Part shown: in pieces, positions 14,782 to 22,870 of the stretch | Layout of the letters: each line of letters starts with the position of its first letter | Numbering within the stretch: the first letter of the stretch is position 1 | Origin: Saprospiraceae bacterium | Lineage (GTDB): Bacteria; Bacteroidota; Bacteroidia; Chitinophagales; Saprospiraceae | Length of the DNA stretch: 64,000 bases | Direction of reading: 5' to 3' | Assembly (NCBI GenBank): GCA_020630775.1 | Contig: JAHDIN010000011.1 | Span: 193-64,192 of the forward strand | The notes under the pieces: generated by a model | Database searches by the model: none | The model's input: the letters and a program-made list of their open reading frames with translations, nothing else | Told to the model about the DNA's origin: nothing | Translations under genes and position numbers: made by a program

Positions 14782-16866
14782 TCAATATCTCAATACCCTT
14801 TCTGTCCACTGCCCTCGATCAGTTATCAATGTCAGTAAGAATATACCCTTGTAAGGCAAATAGATACCTTGACTATCATAACTACCAGATTTTATAACTT
14901 GTCCATTTGTATTGCTTAGTATAAACTTCATGTCGAATGCTCCATCTTCTATATATACAATTCCGTCAGTGGGGTTAGGGTATATGTTAAAATACTTTTC
15001 TATTATATCGTTAGTGCTTGTCGTTATCCATGTACTATCGCAAGAATAATCGACGAAACGGTAAGATGCTGTGGAGTTTTCAAAACACCTTAAATCAGTC
15101 ATTACTTTTTCTTCAAATTCCCCCATTTCTATACAATTATCTGATCGCAGAAATGGACTCCAAAATGCAGATCCTATGCCTTCATAAACCTTAAAGTCAA
15201 GTCCCGGAACTACGAAATCAAAATTTGCTTCTGCCCTTACATATTGCACATTCAATAATTGACCATCTGCAATCTGCTCGGTACCAATAGAGTCTATTGT
15301 AACTGTAAAGTCTTTAACGGTGTCATTGTAAATATCATAACACTGAGAAGTATATGCATCTTGAGCATCAAAATCATATATTAATCGAAATTGTTCAATC
15401 TGCTTAAACTTTTTAAACACCTTATTTCCTGAGATACATATGGTGTCATTAAATGGTTCAACGGTATGACAAGTCATAGTATCTATGTTAAAACTATCCA
15501 CAAACTCATAAGTCAAAAAAGAAGTTTTGTTTTCATTTGGTAGTTCACATTCATAAGTCCACTTTGCACCCAATTCAAACTTAGGTTTGTTACTCAAGCG
15601 CTTATCAATAACTATCGTATCACTACAATTGCCCTTATAACAGTCGTCTTCATCTAGTGCCAGTATCCAAGCGTACTGCATATGTGGTGGTGTTAGATTT
15701 ATTTGAGTAGATTCCCCTAAGAAGCATAGTGTACTATCTGTCCTCTCAAATACTCTTTTGAGTATATCAAAATGATAAGGGCCTTTCTCCTCTGGGTTTG
15801 TTTCATTAGGCACAAGGAATCTTCTGAACCATTTCAACTCGCCTTCCGATGATAATCTTGCGGCAATAGCTGTCCATCGCGACTTATCCCATATGTCATC
15901 TAGTACCTCCTGTACTAAACCACAGATGACAATATCACCATTACTGGTCTCCGCATAATCTCGTATCGAGAATCTGTTAAACTCATTGAACATGCCTTTG
16001 GGTAATTCCCAATCCCAGATGACCTCACCTGTCTCATGATCTATACATTGAATACGACCGTATACTGTCTCTCTAAAGTTCATAATGACGTAGTTGCCGT
16101 TTCTGAGTGTATGGAAAAACTCCTTAATGTCCATTCCTTCTTCAATAGTGATTTCCTTAATAATATTCCCTGATGTATCAATTTTTATGAGATGTAATGA
16201 ATCAGTTCTTTCTATGTTGGAACTTGGTGGCCCATCAGACTTTATCAAGAATGTAAGATTTCCATCTGGCTGTATTTGAAGATCATTTAGGTAACTTCGA
16301 AAAGTCCCTCGATTGAAATACCAAGCATCCTTAACTAATGTTAAGCTGCTGTCAAGCTTGATAATATGTCCATTAGGTTCACTTATAACATCGTTAGAAC
16401 CTTCTCCCCATACATAATAGTCGCCTTTATGTTTGAGGATACCATCATTTATGTAACGAATTGTATCTTGATCTATAAAGTGTTTATATGTAATAGTAGA
16501 GTCACCGAAACCAATCAATTTAGTAAGTTCAATGTTATTCAGATTATTATCATCCGCTTGCGATGAAATGATTATTCTATTATCATCTTTTAATAAGGAA
16601 CGATTGTTACCAGGAAATATATAATCTTCATCAAAGTAAGTAGAGTCTATTTTACCATTAGAATAATCTATGGTAGATAAACTAAAACATTCATTGATAT
16701 TATCACATATATGTCCCAATAAAACTAACAACTCATTATTATCGAAGTTGTAATCTTGGATAACATTTTGGTTATCAATTCCAAGATCAATAAGTTTAGA
16801 ATATGATTGGGCCTTGGAATGTGAAATTATTAAAAGGCTTATTGTTAAGGCGTATAGTGTCTTCAT
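14782..16866 (-). CDS. T9SS-sorted secreted protein, PQQ/propeller-like
   Basis: A 694-aa exported protein: signal peptide (1-19, SHSKAQ), a long beta-rich body, and a C-terminal T9SS type A sorting domain from about 627 (FNIYPNPTDG) to 694. Repeated segments such as GRIQCIDHETGEVIWDW, NGDIVICGLVQE and DGNLTFLIKSDG suggest a beta-propeller of the kind that carries quinoprotein-like or SBBP-type blades, though no cofactor residues can be named. The second half has paired cysteines (e.g. CYKGNCSD) and resembles other poorly described Bacteroidota surface proteins. Function unknown. Its 3' end is 13 bp from the heptamer array. Confidence 0.75.
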   Translation of the reverse strand: MKTLYALTISLLIISHSKAQSYSKLIDLGIDNQNVIQDYNFDNNELLVLLGHICDNINECFSLSTIDYSNGKIDSTYFDEDYIFPGNNRSLLKDDNRIIISSQADDNNLNNIELTKLIGFGDSTITYKHFIDQDTIRYINDGILKHKGDYYVWGEGSNDVISEPNGHIIKLDSSLTLVKDAWYFNRGTFRSYLNDLQIQPDGNLTFLIKSDGPPSSNIERTDSLHLIKIDTSGNIIKEITIEEGMDIKEFFHTLRNGNYVIMNFRETVYGRIQCIDHETGEVIWDWELPKGMFNEFNRFSIRDYAETSNGDIVICGLVQEVLDDIWDKSRWTAIAARLSSEGELKWFRRFLVPNETNPEEKGPYHFDILKRVFERTDSTLCFLGESTQINLTPPHMQYAWILALDEDDCYKGNCSDTIVIDKRLSNKPKFELGAKWTYECELPNENKTSFLTYEFVDSFNIDTMTCHTVEPFNDTICISGNKVFKKFKQIEQFRLIYDFDAQDAYTSQCYDIYNDTVKDFTVTIDSIGTEQIADGQLLNVQYVRAEANFDFVVPGLDFKVYEGIGSAFWSPFLRSDNCIEMGEFEEKVMTDLRCFENSTASYRFVDYSCDSTWITTSTNDIIEKYFNIYPNPTDGIVYIEDGAFDMKFILSNTNGQVIKSGSYDSQGIYLPYKGIFLLTLITDRGQWTERVLRY

Positions 16867-17078
16867 GTTATGGAAGTTCAGACCAAGACTGCTTGTGTAA
16901 ATATTCGCTTTGTGTAAAATATCAAAAATTTCTGCCTCATGGCATATTATGTTTTAGTTAAAAGTCAGAAAAATGAATAAAATATTAATTACGACAAATT
17001 GAAGCAGTGGACCTTATCAGTAAGGTTTAGATATTAGCTATAGTTAACTTTACTTGTCGAACACATTATTTACCTTTA

Positions 17079-17127
17079 AGCCAATAGCCAAAGACCAAAG
17101 ACCAAAGACCAAAGACCAAAGACCAAA
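17079..17127. repeat. GACCAAA heptamer array x5
   Basis: Five exact GACCAAA units (17093-17127) preceded by AGCCAATAGCCAAA. The same lead-in plus heptamer occurs at 20805-20854. It sits just before the ATG of the next gene, replacing a normal leader. Confidence 0.92.
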
Positions 17128-17134
17128 AAAAATC

Positions 17135-17758
17135 ATGATACCAAAATCCACTACCATCATCATAGCCCTACTCGCGACATGTTCAGCATTCTCGCAAGTT
17201 TGCTTCAAAACGTTCAGTCTTGAAGATTGTAAGTATCAAATCGTCAATGAATTTAAAGTCGCTAAAAGATTACCTCCTAGTGATCGAAATGACTTCAATC
17301 CAGGTTTAGAATTGGGTTTGAACTTAGGATTACACAAACATATCAGTAAAGAAGAAGGATATGGTGTTCATGGTTTTTTTGATGCTTTTGCAGGTAGCGG
17401 AGGTGCTATACAAGTCGGGCTGAGTGGTCGTTATAGTCGCTATTTTAAAGATAAGTGGGTACTTAATTTCTCTCCAGGCTTAATAGTCTACCATTCAAGA
17501 AATAATGATTTTCGTTCCTTTACTCAAGAAAGAATTGATTATGGATTTTTAGCAGGCATGACCATGGAAGCCAGTATTTCTTATAAGCACAACATTGGGG
17601 TATTTACGCGTTTTGATCATTTAAATGATCGCAATGGACCTAATGAAAATATCCTGGCCTTTGGGTTGAAGTCAGGCGGTTTAGGTGGGTCCATTGGTAC
17701 AGGAGCAGCGGTGTTAACGGGGGTAGGTCTTGTAGTAGCGCTTTTGTTGAGTTTGTGA
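17135..17758 (+). CDS. Exported protein, probable beta-barrel
   Basis: 207 aa from the ATG at 17135. An upstream in-frame start would translate the heptamer array into Lys-Asp-Gln-Arg-Pro repeats and push the signal peptide inward, so it is rejected. The N-terminus (MIPKSTTIIIALLATCSAFSQ) is a clear signal peptide. The rest alternates polar and aromatic residues as in small outer-membrane barrels (e.g. GLSGRYSRYFKDKWVLNFSPGLIVY), and the end is a glycine-rich hydrophobic stretch. Not matched to a named family. It converges with the next gene with one base between the stops. Confidence 0.7.
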   Translation: MIPKSTTIIIALLATCSAFSQVCFKTFSLEDCKYQIVNEFKVAKRLPPSDRNDFNPGLELGLNLGLHKHISKEEGYGVHGFFDAFAGSGGAIQVGLSGRYSRYFKDKWVLNFSPGLIVYHSRNNDFRSFTQERIDYGFLAGMTMEASISYKHNIGVFTRFDHLNDRNGPNENILAFGLKSGGLGGSIGTGAAVLTGVGLVVALLLSL

Positions 17759-17759
17759 A

Positions 17760-18260
17760 TTAATCACACAACAGCATTATTGTAGGCGTCGTCACCACAT
17801 TACTTCGATTGCGACTATCATCTATCATCACAATGTCAAAAGATATTTCGTTTGTTGGAAATTGAGGTGGCGCGAAGCATGGTGGCGTACCATCTGGAAA
17901 TACACAACAAGTTGTAAATAACTTCATTTGTACCTCACCTTCGATGCCATTACCCAAACCCATATTAACGATATCTGGAATTTTAAAAAATTCGTAAGGG
18001 ACCCCCGTTCGATTATCGGTAATGATGAAATTTTCGGTGATGCCATTTTGTCCGGTGCCTATATCCCCATCACCATCTTGAAAGGCTAATGTTATAAACA
18101 CAGAGTCTTGATTCAAATCGCTTTGCGACATACTCGTTTTTGAAAAACTAATGAATTCTATCTGTGGAGCATCATCAAAATTTGGGCTATTATTGCACCC
18201 TGAGCTAATCATTAAAATAGCAAGGAAACAGAATATTGATATTAAGATTTTATCCGTCAT
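17760..18260 (-). CDS. Predicted lipoprotein
   Basis: 166 aa with a lipoprotein signal (hydrophobic core then ISSGC, Cys22). The mature part has an acidic DGDGDIG loop (around 61-67) reminiscent of calcium-binding turns and a pair of cysteines (TTCC) near 117. Similar short lipoproteins of unknown role are common in Bacteroidota. Its ATG (18258-18260) is directly back to back with the ATG of the LuxE-like gene (18261), with no base between them. Confidence 0.7.
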   Translation of the reverse strand: MTDKILISIFCFLAILMISSGCNNSPNFDDAPQIEFISFSKTSMSQSDLNQDSVFITLAFQDGDGDIGTGQNGITENFIITDNRTGVPYEFFKIPDIVNMGLGNGIEGEVQMKLFTTCCVFPDGTPPCFAPPQFPTNEISFDIVMIDDSRNRSNVVTTPTIMLLCD

Positions 18261-19238
18261 ATGGATTTTTCAAAACAAGTTTTAGACTTATATAACGCTA
18301 ATGAACCAGAAAAATTTCTCCAACTCGCATTGGCTATATATGAATATCAGTCTAAAAGTAATAAAGTCTATAATCAATATCTGCAATTGATAGGTCGGGA
18401 AAATGTTCAACCGACAAGTTTAGACCAAATACCCTTAATGCCTATCAGCTTTTTTAAGTATCACGATATCAAATCTGGCAATTGGACTGCACAGACTTTG
18501 TTTAAAAGCAGTGGGACAACACAATACGCGCATCGAAGTACACATCATGTCCATAGTATTGATTTTTATAATGATGTAATCAAACGCGGTTTTGATAAAA
18601 TTATAGAGCCTGATACCGAGATATTTGCTCTATTGCCTTCTTATATGGAGAATGGAGAATCATCTTTGGTGGCTATGATGCAACATCTTATACAGGATGA
18701 TACCCGCTTTTACCTTTATAGTCATGAAGATTTATTTAATATTATTCAAAGCCAATTAGCGAAGCCCAACACTAAAGTACTTTTGTTAGGTGTCAGCTTT
18801 GCTTTATTCGATTTTGCTCAAACATATTCTATTGACTCTGATCGCTTAACTTTAATGTTTACCGGAGGAATGAAAAACAGAAAGGCTGAAATGACTCAAG
18901 AGCTTTTTATCAACCACCTAAAAGAAGCTTTCCCCAAAAGCCCCATTATGTCTGAATTCGGAATGACTGAAATGTTTTCTCAATTCTATGCTCAAGATGG
19001 CATTTTATTCCAGCCGTCCGCCAGCACTTTTCCCATAATCAAAGATATGAATGACCCGTTTCAATCTGCGCCTGAGGATCGTGTTGGACAATTAGGTATT
19101 ATCGATCTCGCCAATTTTAAAACGATCTCATTTATACAAACAGAAGATTTAGCTATCAAAAAGTCGAATGGATTTTTGCATTGGGGTAGGATGGATCAGA
19201 GTGATTTGAGGGGATGCGCTCTTCTATATAATCCATAG
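18261..19238 (+). CDS. LuxE-like acyl-protein synthetase
   Basis: 325 aa related to the LuxE/acyl-protein synthetase family, which activates fatty or other acyl groups as AMP esters and transfers them to a carrier. Visible family blocks are LMPISFFKYHDIKSG (about 59-73), LFKSSGTTQYAHRS (about 80-93, the P-loop-like SSGTT), FTGGMKNR (about 199-206) and EFGMTEMFSQFYA (about 234-246). There are no luxC/luxD or bioluminescence genes here, so the acyl substrate is unknown. The stop codon lies in the loop of an 11-bp hairpin. Confidence 0.78.
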   Translation: MDFSKQVLDLYNANEPEKFLQLALAIYEYQSKSNKVYNQYLQLIGRENVQPTSLDQIPLMPISFFKYHDIKSGNWTAQTLFKSSGTTQYAHRSTHHVHSIDFYNDVIKRGFDKIIEPDTEIFALLPSYMENGESSLVAMMQHLIQDDTRFYLYSHEDLFNIIQSQLAKPNTKVLLLGVSFALFDFAQTYSIDSDRLTLMFTGGMKNRKAEMTQELFINHLKEAFPKSPIMSEFGMTEMFSQFYAQDGILFQPSASTFPIIKDMNDPFQSAPEDRVGQLGIIDLANFKTISFIQTEDLAIKKSNGFLHWGRMDQSDLRGCALLYNP

Positions 19239-19248
19239 GATTATATAG
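19224..19248 (+). terminator. Stop-codon-overlapping hairpin
   Basis: CTATATAATCC (19224-19234) and GGATTATATAG (19238-19248) are perfect reverse complements with a 3-nt loop. The TAG of the LuxE-like gene occupies 19236-19238. The hairpin lacks a T-run; a further imperfect inverted repeat (TTATGGAATAGGGTAT against ATACCTTATTCC) lies at about 19268-19350, between convergent genes. Confidence 0.55.
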
Positions 19249-19368
19249 GGTGTATGGATTAGGGTTTATGGAATAGGGTATGACTATGCCTAAATAACGT
19301 TGACCCTCTTTTGACTGCCTTAAACCTTAGGCCATATACCTTATTCCTTGAAGCTGAATAGGCTTTGC

Positions 19369-20625
19369 CTAGTCAGCTTTTATTCCTGTTAACCCTTCAA
19401 ACAACCACAAAGCCAACAATTCTCTGTTGCGTGGTTTGATAAGACGTTGACGGTCTTTTTTGTTTCGGATATTGGCCAATTCTACATATACAGAAGTAGG
19501 TTGTGTATAGTTGAGCATGAACAAGCCTCTTTCTTTCACGAAACCTTTGTAGCCGCGTCCTTTTCTGTGTTGGGCGTATTTCTTTTCAAATGTATTCTGA
19601 AGAGATTGTGCTAGTTTTTTTGAAGACTTGCTTGTTTTATGGTGCATGAAATAAGTATCCACACGTTTTGAATTATCGTCGTATGAGTCAACGTGGATCA
19701 TTATTGCATTTTGCTTTTTAGCGCCTTTCTTTTTGTGTTTTCTGTATAATGAATTGATATAAGAGGCCCTTTGAACCAATCTTGGTTGCGGTTTTCTTGG
19801 TAGTTTCTTTCCATCACATCTTTCGTCTCTATCACATTTAAGATATTCCTCTTCCCTAATGCCATCATTTTCATCTTGAATGATCATATATACTGTAGCG
19901 CCATGACTTTTTAAAGCCCGCATCAATCTTAATGAAACATCATAGGCATACTCATCTTCGCAGAGTGTTTTCGGACAATCATTGCACATAGCACCAGGAT
20001 CTAGTCCTCCATGGCCAGATACGATATAGTACACTTCGTTATTAAGTCTTTTAGAAGCGATGGCTACTTTTTCATTGGTTTTTCCGAATAGTGGTTCTTT
20101 GAGGTATTGGGTATTTGCAGATGATGTTGGACTATTGGGTTTGTCAGCTTTTTTGGTTGGAGCCGTAACAAGCTCTTTTTTTATAATCTCAGAAGTAGGG
20201 TTGGCGTTGGTTAATGGTTCTTCTTCGGCGCAATTTAATTCGTGAAAAGGCACCCATAGGATTTTACTATCTATAAAGTTGTAGCGCCTCAGATTATCCT
20301 TAAGGATATCCTCATTGTAGTTTTTAATTCTAACAGCTTGATCATAGCTATCGATGCCTATAGTAGATCTAATGCTTTTACCATTGTACTCATAGATAAG
20401 CACAGGTAATTTGTATTTTTTACCCGATATCAGATTATCCTTAATGGATAACTTATTCAGTTCAAGAAATTGCGATCGATTACAAGCATGATCATTCAAA
20501 TGGTATCTTCTTAATAATGAAAAGATACCATCGCCTTTTTTTGCTTTAACTGCGTGATGATAGGGTTCTACCGCTGACACAGTGGCACACCACAAGAGCA
20601 TTAATGGAAGTAATAAAACTTTCAT
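19369..20625 (-). CDS. N-acetylmuramoyl-L-alanine amidase (Amidase_3)
   Basis: 418 aa from the ATG at 20625, chosen because it gives a clean signal peptide (MKVLLLPLMLLWCATVSA); an upstream start would add nine residues. An N-terminal LysM-like region follows (HHAVKAKKGDGIFSLLRRYHL...). The zinc amidase domain spans about 205-418, with ligands in VSGHGGLDPGA (His), the Glu of CEDEYAYDV and the His of IMIHVDSYDD, and the catalytic Glu in VYVELANI. A cysteine-containing insert (CNDCPKTLC) follows the first His. It cleaves the amide between MurNAc and the stem peptide, in cell separation or wall remodelling. Confidence 0.88.
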   Translation of the reverse strand: MKVLLLPLMLLWCATVSAVEPYHHAVKAKKGDGIFSLLRRYHLNDHACNRSQFLELNKLSIKDNLISGKKYKLPVLIYEYNGKSIRSTIGIDSYDQAVRIKNYNEDILKDNLRRYNFIDSKILWVPFHELNCAEEEPLTNANPTSEIIKKELVTAPTKKADKPNSPTSSANTQYLKEPLFGKTNEKVAIASKRLNNEVYYIVSGHGGLDPGAMCNDCPKTLCEDEYAYDVSLRLMRALKSHGATVYMIIQDENDGIREEEYLKCDRDERCDGKKLPRKPQPRLVQRASYINSLYRKHKKKGAKKQNAIMIHVDSYDDNSKRVDTYFMHHKTSKSSKKLAQSLQNTFEKKYAQHRKGRGYKGFVKERGLFMLNYTQPTSVYVELANIRNKKDRQRLIKPRNRELLALWLFEGLTGIKAD

Positions 20626-20804
20626 AATTCGGTTTTTGGATAATCGGCTCACAAGTTAAGAAATATTACTAAAATATTCAACTACAAGTAGTTATGTATA
20701 GTATAAATGTTTAATATGTTGATTTTTAGTGGTTTGTATAGAAGGGTAGTAATCCTAGGTGTATTATTAACGCAACTGTTGGGGGTAAAATTATTTGGTG
20801 TTAT

Positions 20805-20854
20805 TAGCCATTAGCTAAAGACCAAAGACCAAAGACCAAAGACCAAAGACCAAA
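20805..20854. repeat. GACCAAA heptamer array x5
   Basis: Five exact GACCAAA units (20820-20854) preceded by TTAGCCATTAGCTAAA. It lies 43 bp before the TTG start of ccmB. Same composite motif as at 17079-17127. Confidence 0.92.
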
Positions 20855-20897
20855 ATATTAACCCACAAACCGTAACTTCGCATCACACGTTGCTTGA

Positions 20898-21551
20898 TTG
20901 CTAAACCGAGTTATCCATATCATACGTAGGGACTTGACCATTGAATGGCGAGAAAAGCATACATTTCTTTCCTCGTTACTTTATCTGGTAACCATAACCT
21001 TTGTAATCTTCAAGATATTTAGCACCATGCAAAGGCCAACTAGAATGGGTTTGTTTTGGATATTGTTCTTATTTACAGCATTGAATATCATAAATCAAAG
21101 TTTTAGCTTTCATGCGCAAAGAAGAAAGCTATTTCATTATAACCTATACGATCCCTTAGATTTGATTACAGCTAAGCTGCTGATTAATTTTATTAAGTTG
21201 CTTATTGCAGGAGTGATTTTGATAGGTCTGCAAATCTTATTCAGTAGCATGCCTTTATTGGATCCTATTTTATTTTTTAAAGGCTTCATTTTAGCAGCTT
21301 TAGGAATTGCGCTTGTTTTTACATTGATATCCTCGATTTCAACCATAAGTCAAAATCAAAATACTTTAACAGCCATTTTAGCAATCCCTTTGCTGATTCC
21401 TGTGTTATTAATATCGATGCGTGTTTCTTTAATATCAGAGCGAATGATTGTAGATACTGCCGTAGATAACTATTTTCTTATACTTGGTGGAATAAACATA
21501 GTGTTATTAGCATTGACACTCATATTTTTCCCTTTAACTTGGAAGTCATGA
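20898..21551 (+). CDS. ccmB: Heme exporter protein B (CcmB)
   Basis: 217 aa with six hydrophobic segments. The membrane subunit of the CcmAB ABC transporter for system I cytochrome c maturation. The start is TTG (MLNRVIHIIRRDLTIEWREK), and REK/HTF with the LLY segment is typical of CcmB. The FHAQRRKLFHYNLYDP block (about 71-86) matches the CcmB cytoplasmic loop. ccmA is not adjacent. It overlaps the next gene by ATGA, starting a ccmB-ccmC-ccmD string. Confidence 0.9.
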   Translation: MLNRVIHIIRRDLTIEWREKHTFLSSLLYLVTITFVIFKIFSTMQRPTRMGLFWILFLFTALNIINQSFSFHAQRRKLFHYNLYDPLDLITAKLLINFIKLLIAGVILIGLQILFSSMPLLDPILFFKGFILAALGIALVFTLISSISTISQNQNTLTAILAIPLLIPVLLISMRVSLISERMIVDTAVDNYFLILGGINIVLLALTLIFFPLTWKS

Positions 21552-22609
21552 CAAATTTTAAATCTAATTGGTGGAAGTGGCTCGGGGTAGTCTTGTTGTT
21601 ATATACAATCGTATTCGGTTTTCAAATACCTATTAATGCGGGTATTTTAAATGTGCCGACCACTAAAGTGAAAACTGGTGAAAATGCCAATTTAAAAATC
21701 GAATGTTACAATACCCACTTTTCGGAAGCAGAGGATGTACGTGTATACTTGATGACTGATGACAATAAATTGCTAACCTCAAGTCAATTAAATATTGTTG
21801 ATGATAACAAATTAAATGCAGTTGTTGAAATCCCCAATAATCTAGATGTTCCTCAAGACGGCACCACAAAACTGACAGCTATTGTCACTAACGAAATAGA
21901 TGGATTTATTCATCAAAGTGATGCTGTAATAGTTTCGAAAGGCCCTAATTCAAATAGTTATAAGACTTTCTTTACGGATTTAAGCATTTTGCATCAAACA
22001 GATGATTTTCGGTTTCCTTTCAGACCTATATTGTACGAAACTATAAGAAACACGTTTTTTCATGTAGCGATTTGGATGGCGATGTTTCTTTTACTTATCG
22101 TTTCTTGTGGATACAGTATCGCTTATCTAAGGACTAAAAACTATAAATATGATCATTGGTCTGCATCCATAACAACAATCGCTATCGTTTTCGGGATTGC
22201 AGGTTTGTTGACTGGGATGATGTGGGCCAACTATACTTGGGGTACTCCTTGGACTAATGATATCAAGTTGAATATGACGGCCATTTCTTTAATGGTCTAT
22301 TTAGGTTATTGGATATTGCGATCTTCCATTAAAGATGTTGATTCAAGAGCTAGATTAGCTGCGATTTTTAACCTTTTCGCTTTTGTCAACTTAATGATTT
22401 TAGTCATGGTAATTCCAAGATTTACGGATAGCTTGCATCCAGGAAATGGAGGAAATCCAGCATTTGGGAGTGAAGATTTGGATAATACATTGAGAGCTAT
22501 TTTTTATCCTGCGATCATTGGTTACTTTTTGATAGGTCTATGGATGTCGCAACTATCTTTTCGATTCCGACTAATAGAAGAGAAAATAGCTTTATCACAA
22601 GAATATTAA
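21548..22609 (+). CDS. ccmC: Cytochrome c assembly protein CcmC (heme handling)
   Basis: 353 aa from the ATG that overlaps the ccmB stop (ATGA); a TTG nine bases upstream is possible but less likely. An N-terminal membrane helix is followed by a periplasmic beta-rich insert of about 110 residues (about 35-150) not found in proteobacterial CcmC (about 245 aa). The CcmC/CcsA core follows, with WANYTWGTPWTND (around 230-242), the tryptophan-rich heme-binding motif, and histidines on flanking helices. It moves heme to the apocytochrome maturation machinery. The insert is typical of Bacteroidota homologues as I recall them. Confidence 0.88.
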   Translation: MTNFKSNWWKWLGVVLLLYTIVFGFQIPINAGILNVPTTKVKTGENANLKIECYNTHFSEAEDVRVYLMTDDNKLLTSSQLNIVDDNKLNAVVEIPNNLDVPQDGTTKLTAIVTNEIDGFIHQSDAVIVSKGPNSNSYKTFFTDLSILHQTDDFRFPFRPILYETIRNTFFHVAIWMAMFLLLIVSCGYSIAYLRTKNYKYDHWSASITTIAIVFGIAGLLTGMMWANYTWGTPWTNDIKLNMTAISLMVYLGYWILRSSIKDVDSRARLAAIFNLFAFVNLMILVMVIPRFTDSLHPGNGGNPAFGSEDLDNTLRAIFYPAIIGYFLIGLWMSQLSFRFRLIEEKIALSQEY

Positions 22610-22660
22610 TGAAGCCTTAGTTTAATATTAAACAAAAAAGAACGAGATTCGTCTTGACAA

Positions 22661-22870
22661 ATGAAAACTAAATTACTCAGTCTTTCCGTCCTATTCTTTT
22701 TCTGCCAAAACCTCATTGGGCAGAGCCAAATTGATGATTTCTTTAGAAGTACTGGAAAAATTAATACTGTTACAGCAGTCGTTGTTATCCTTTTTTTAGT
22801 GCTCCTTTTCTTTCTGTTAAGATTGGATAGAAAGCTGAATCGAATTGAAAAAAGAATCAATAATGAGTGA
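22661..22870 (+). CDS. CcmD-like small membrane protein
   Basis: 69 aa: signal-like N-terminus (1-21) followed by one transmembrane helix (about 37-57) and a basic tail (RLDRKLNRIEKR). Its size, topology and position after ccmB-ccmC fit a CcmD-type protein, which helps release holo-CcmE in proteobacteria. Sequence similarity alone would not prove this. It overlaps the glutamate dehydrogenase start by 8 bp (ATGAGTGA). Confidence 0.7.
   Translation: MKTKLLSLSVLFFFCQNLIGQSQIDDFFRSTGKINTVTAVVVILFLVLLFFLLRLDRKLNRIEKRINNE

Noticed and set aside
17054-17134. Longer start for the exported protein including Lys-Asp-Gln-Arg-Pro repeats
   Set aside because: The extra residues are just the translated heptamer array, and the ATG at 17135 directly precedes a normal signal peptide.
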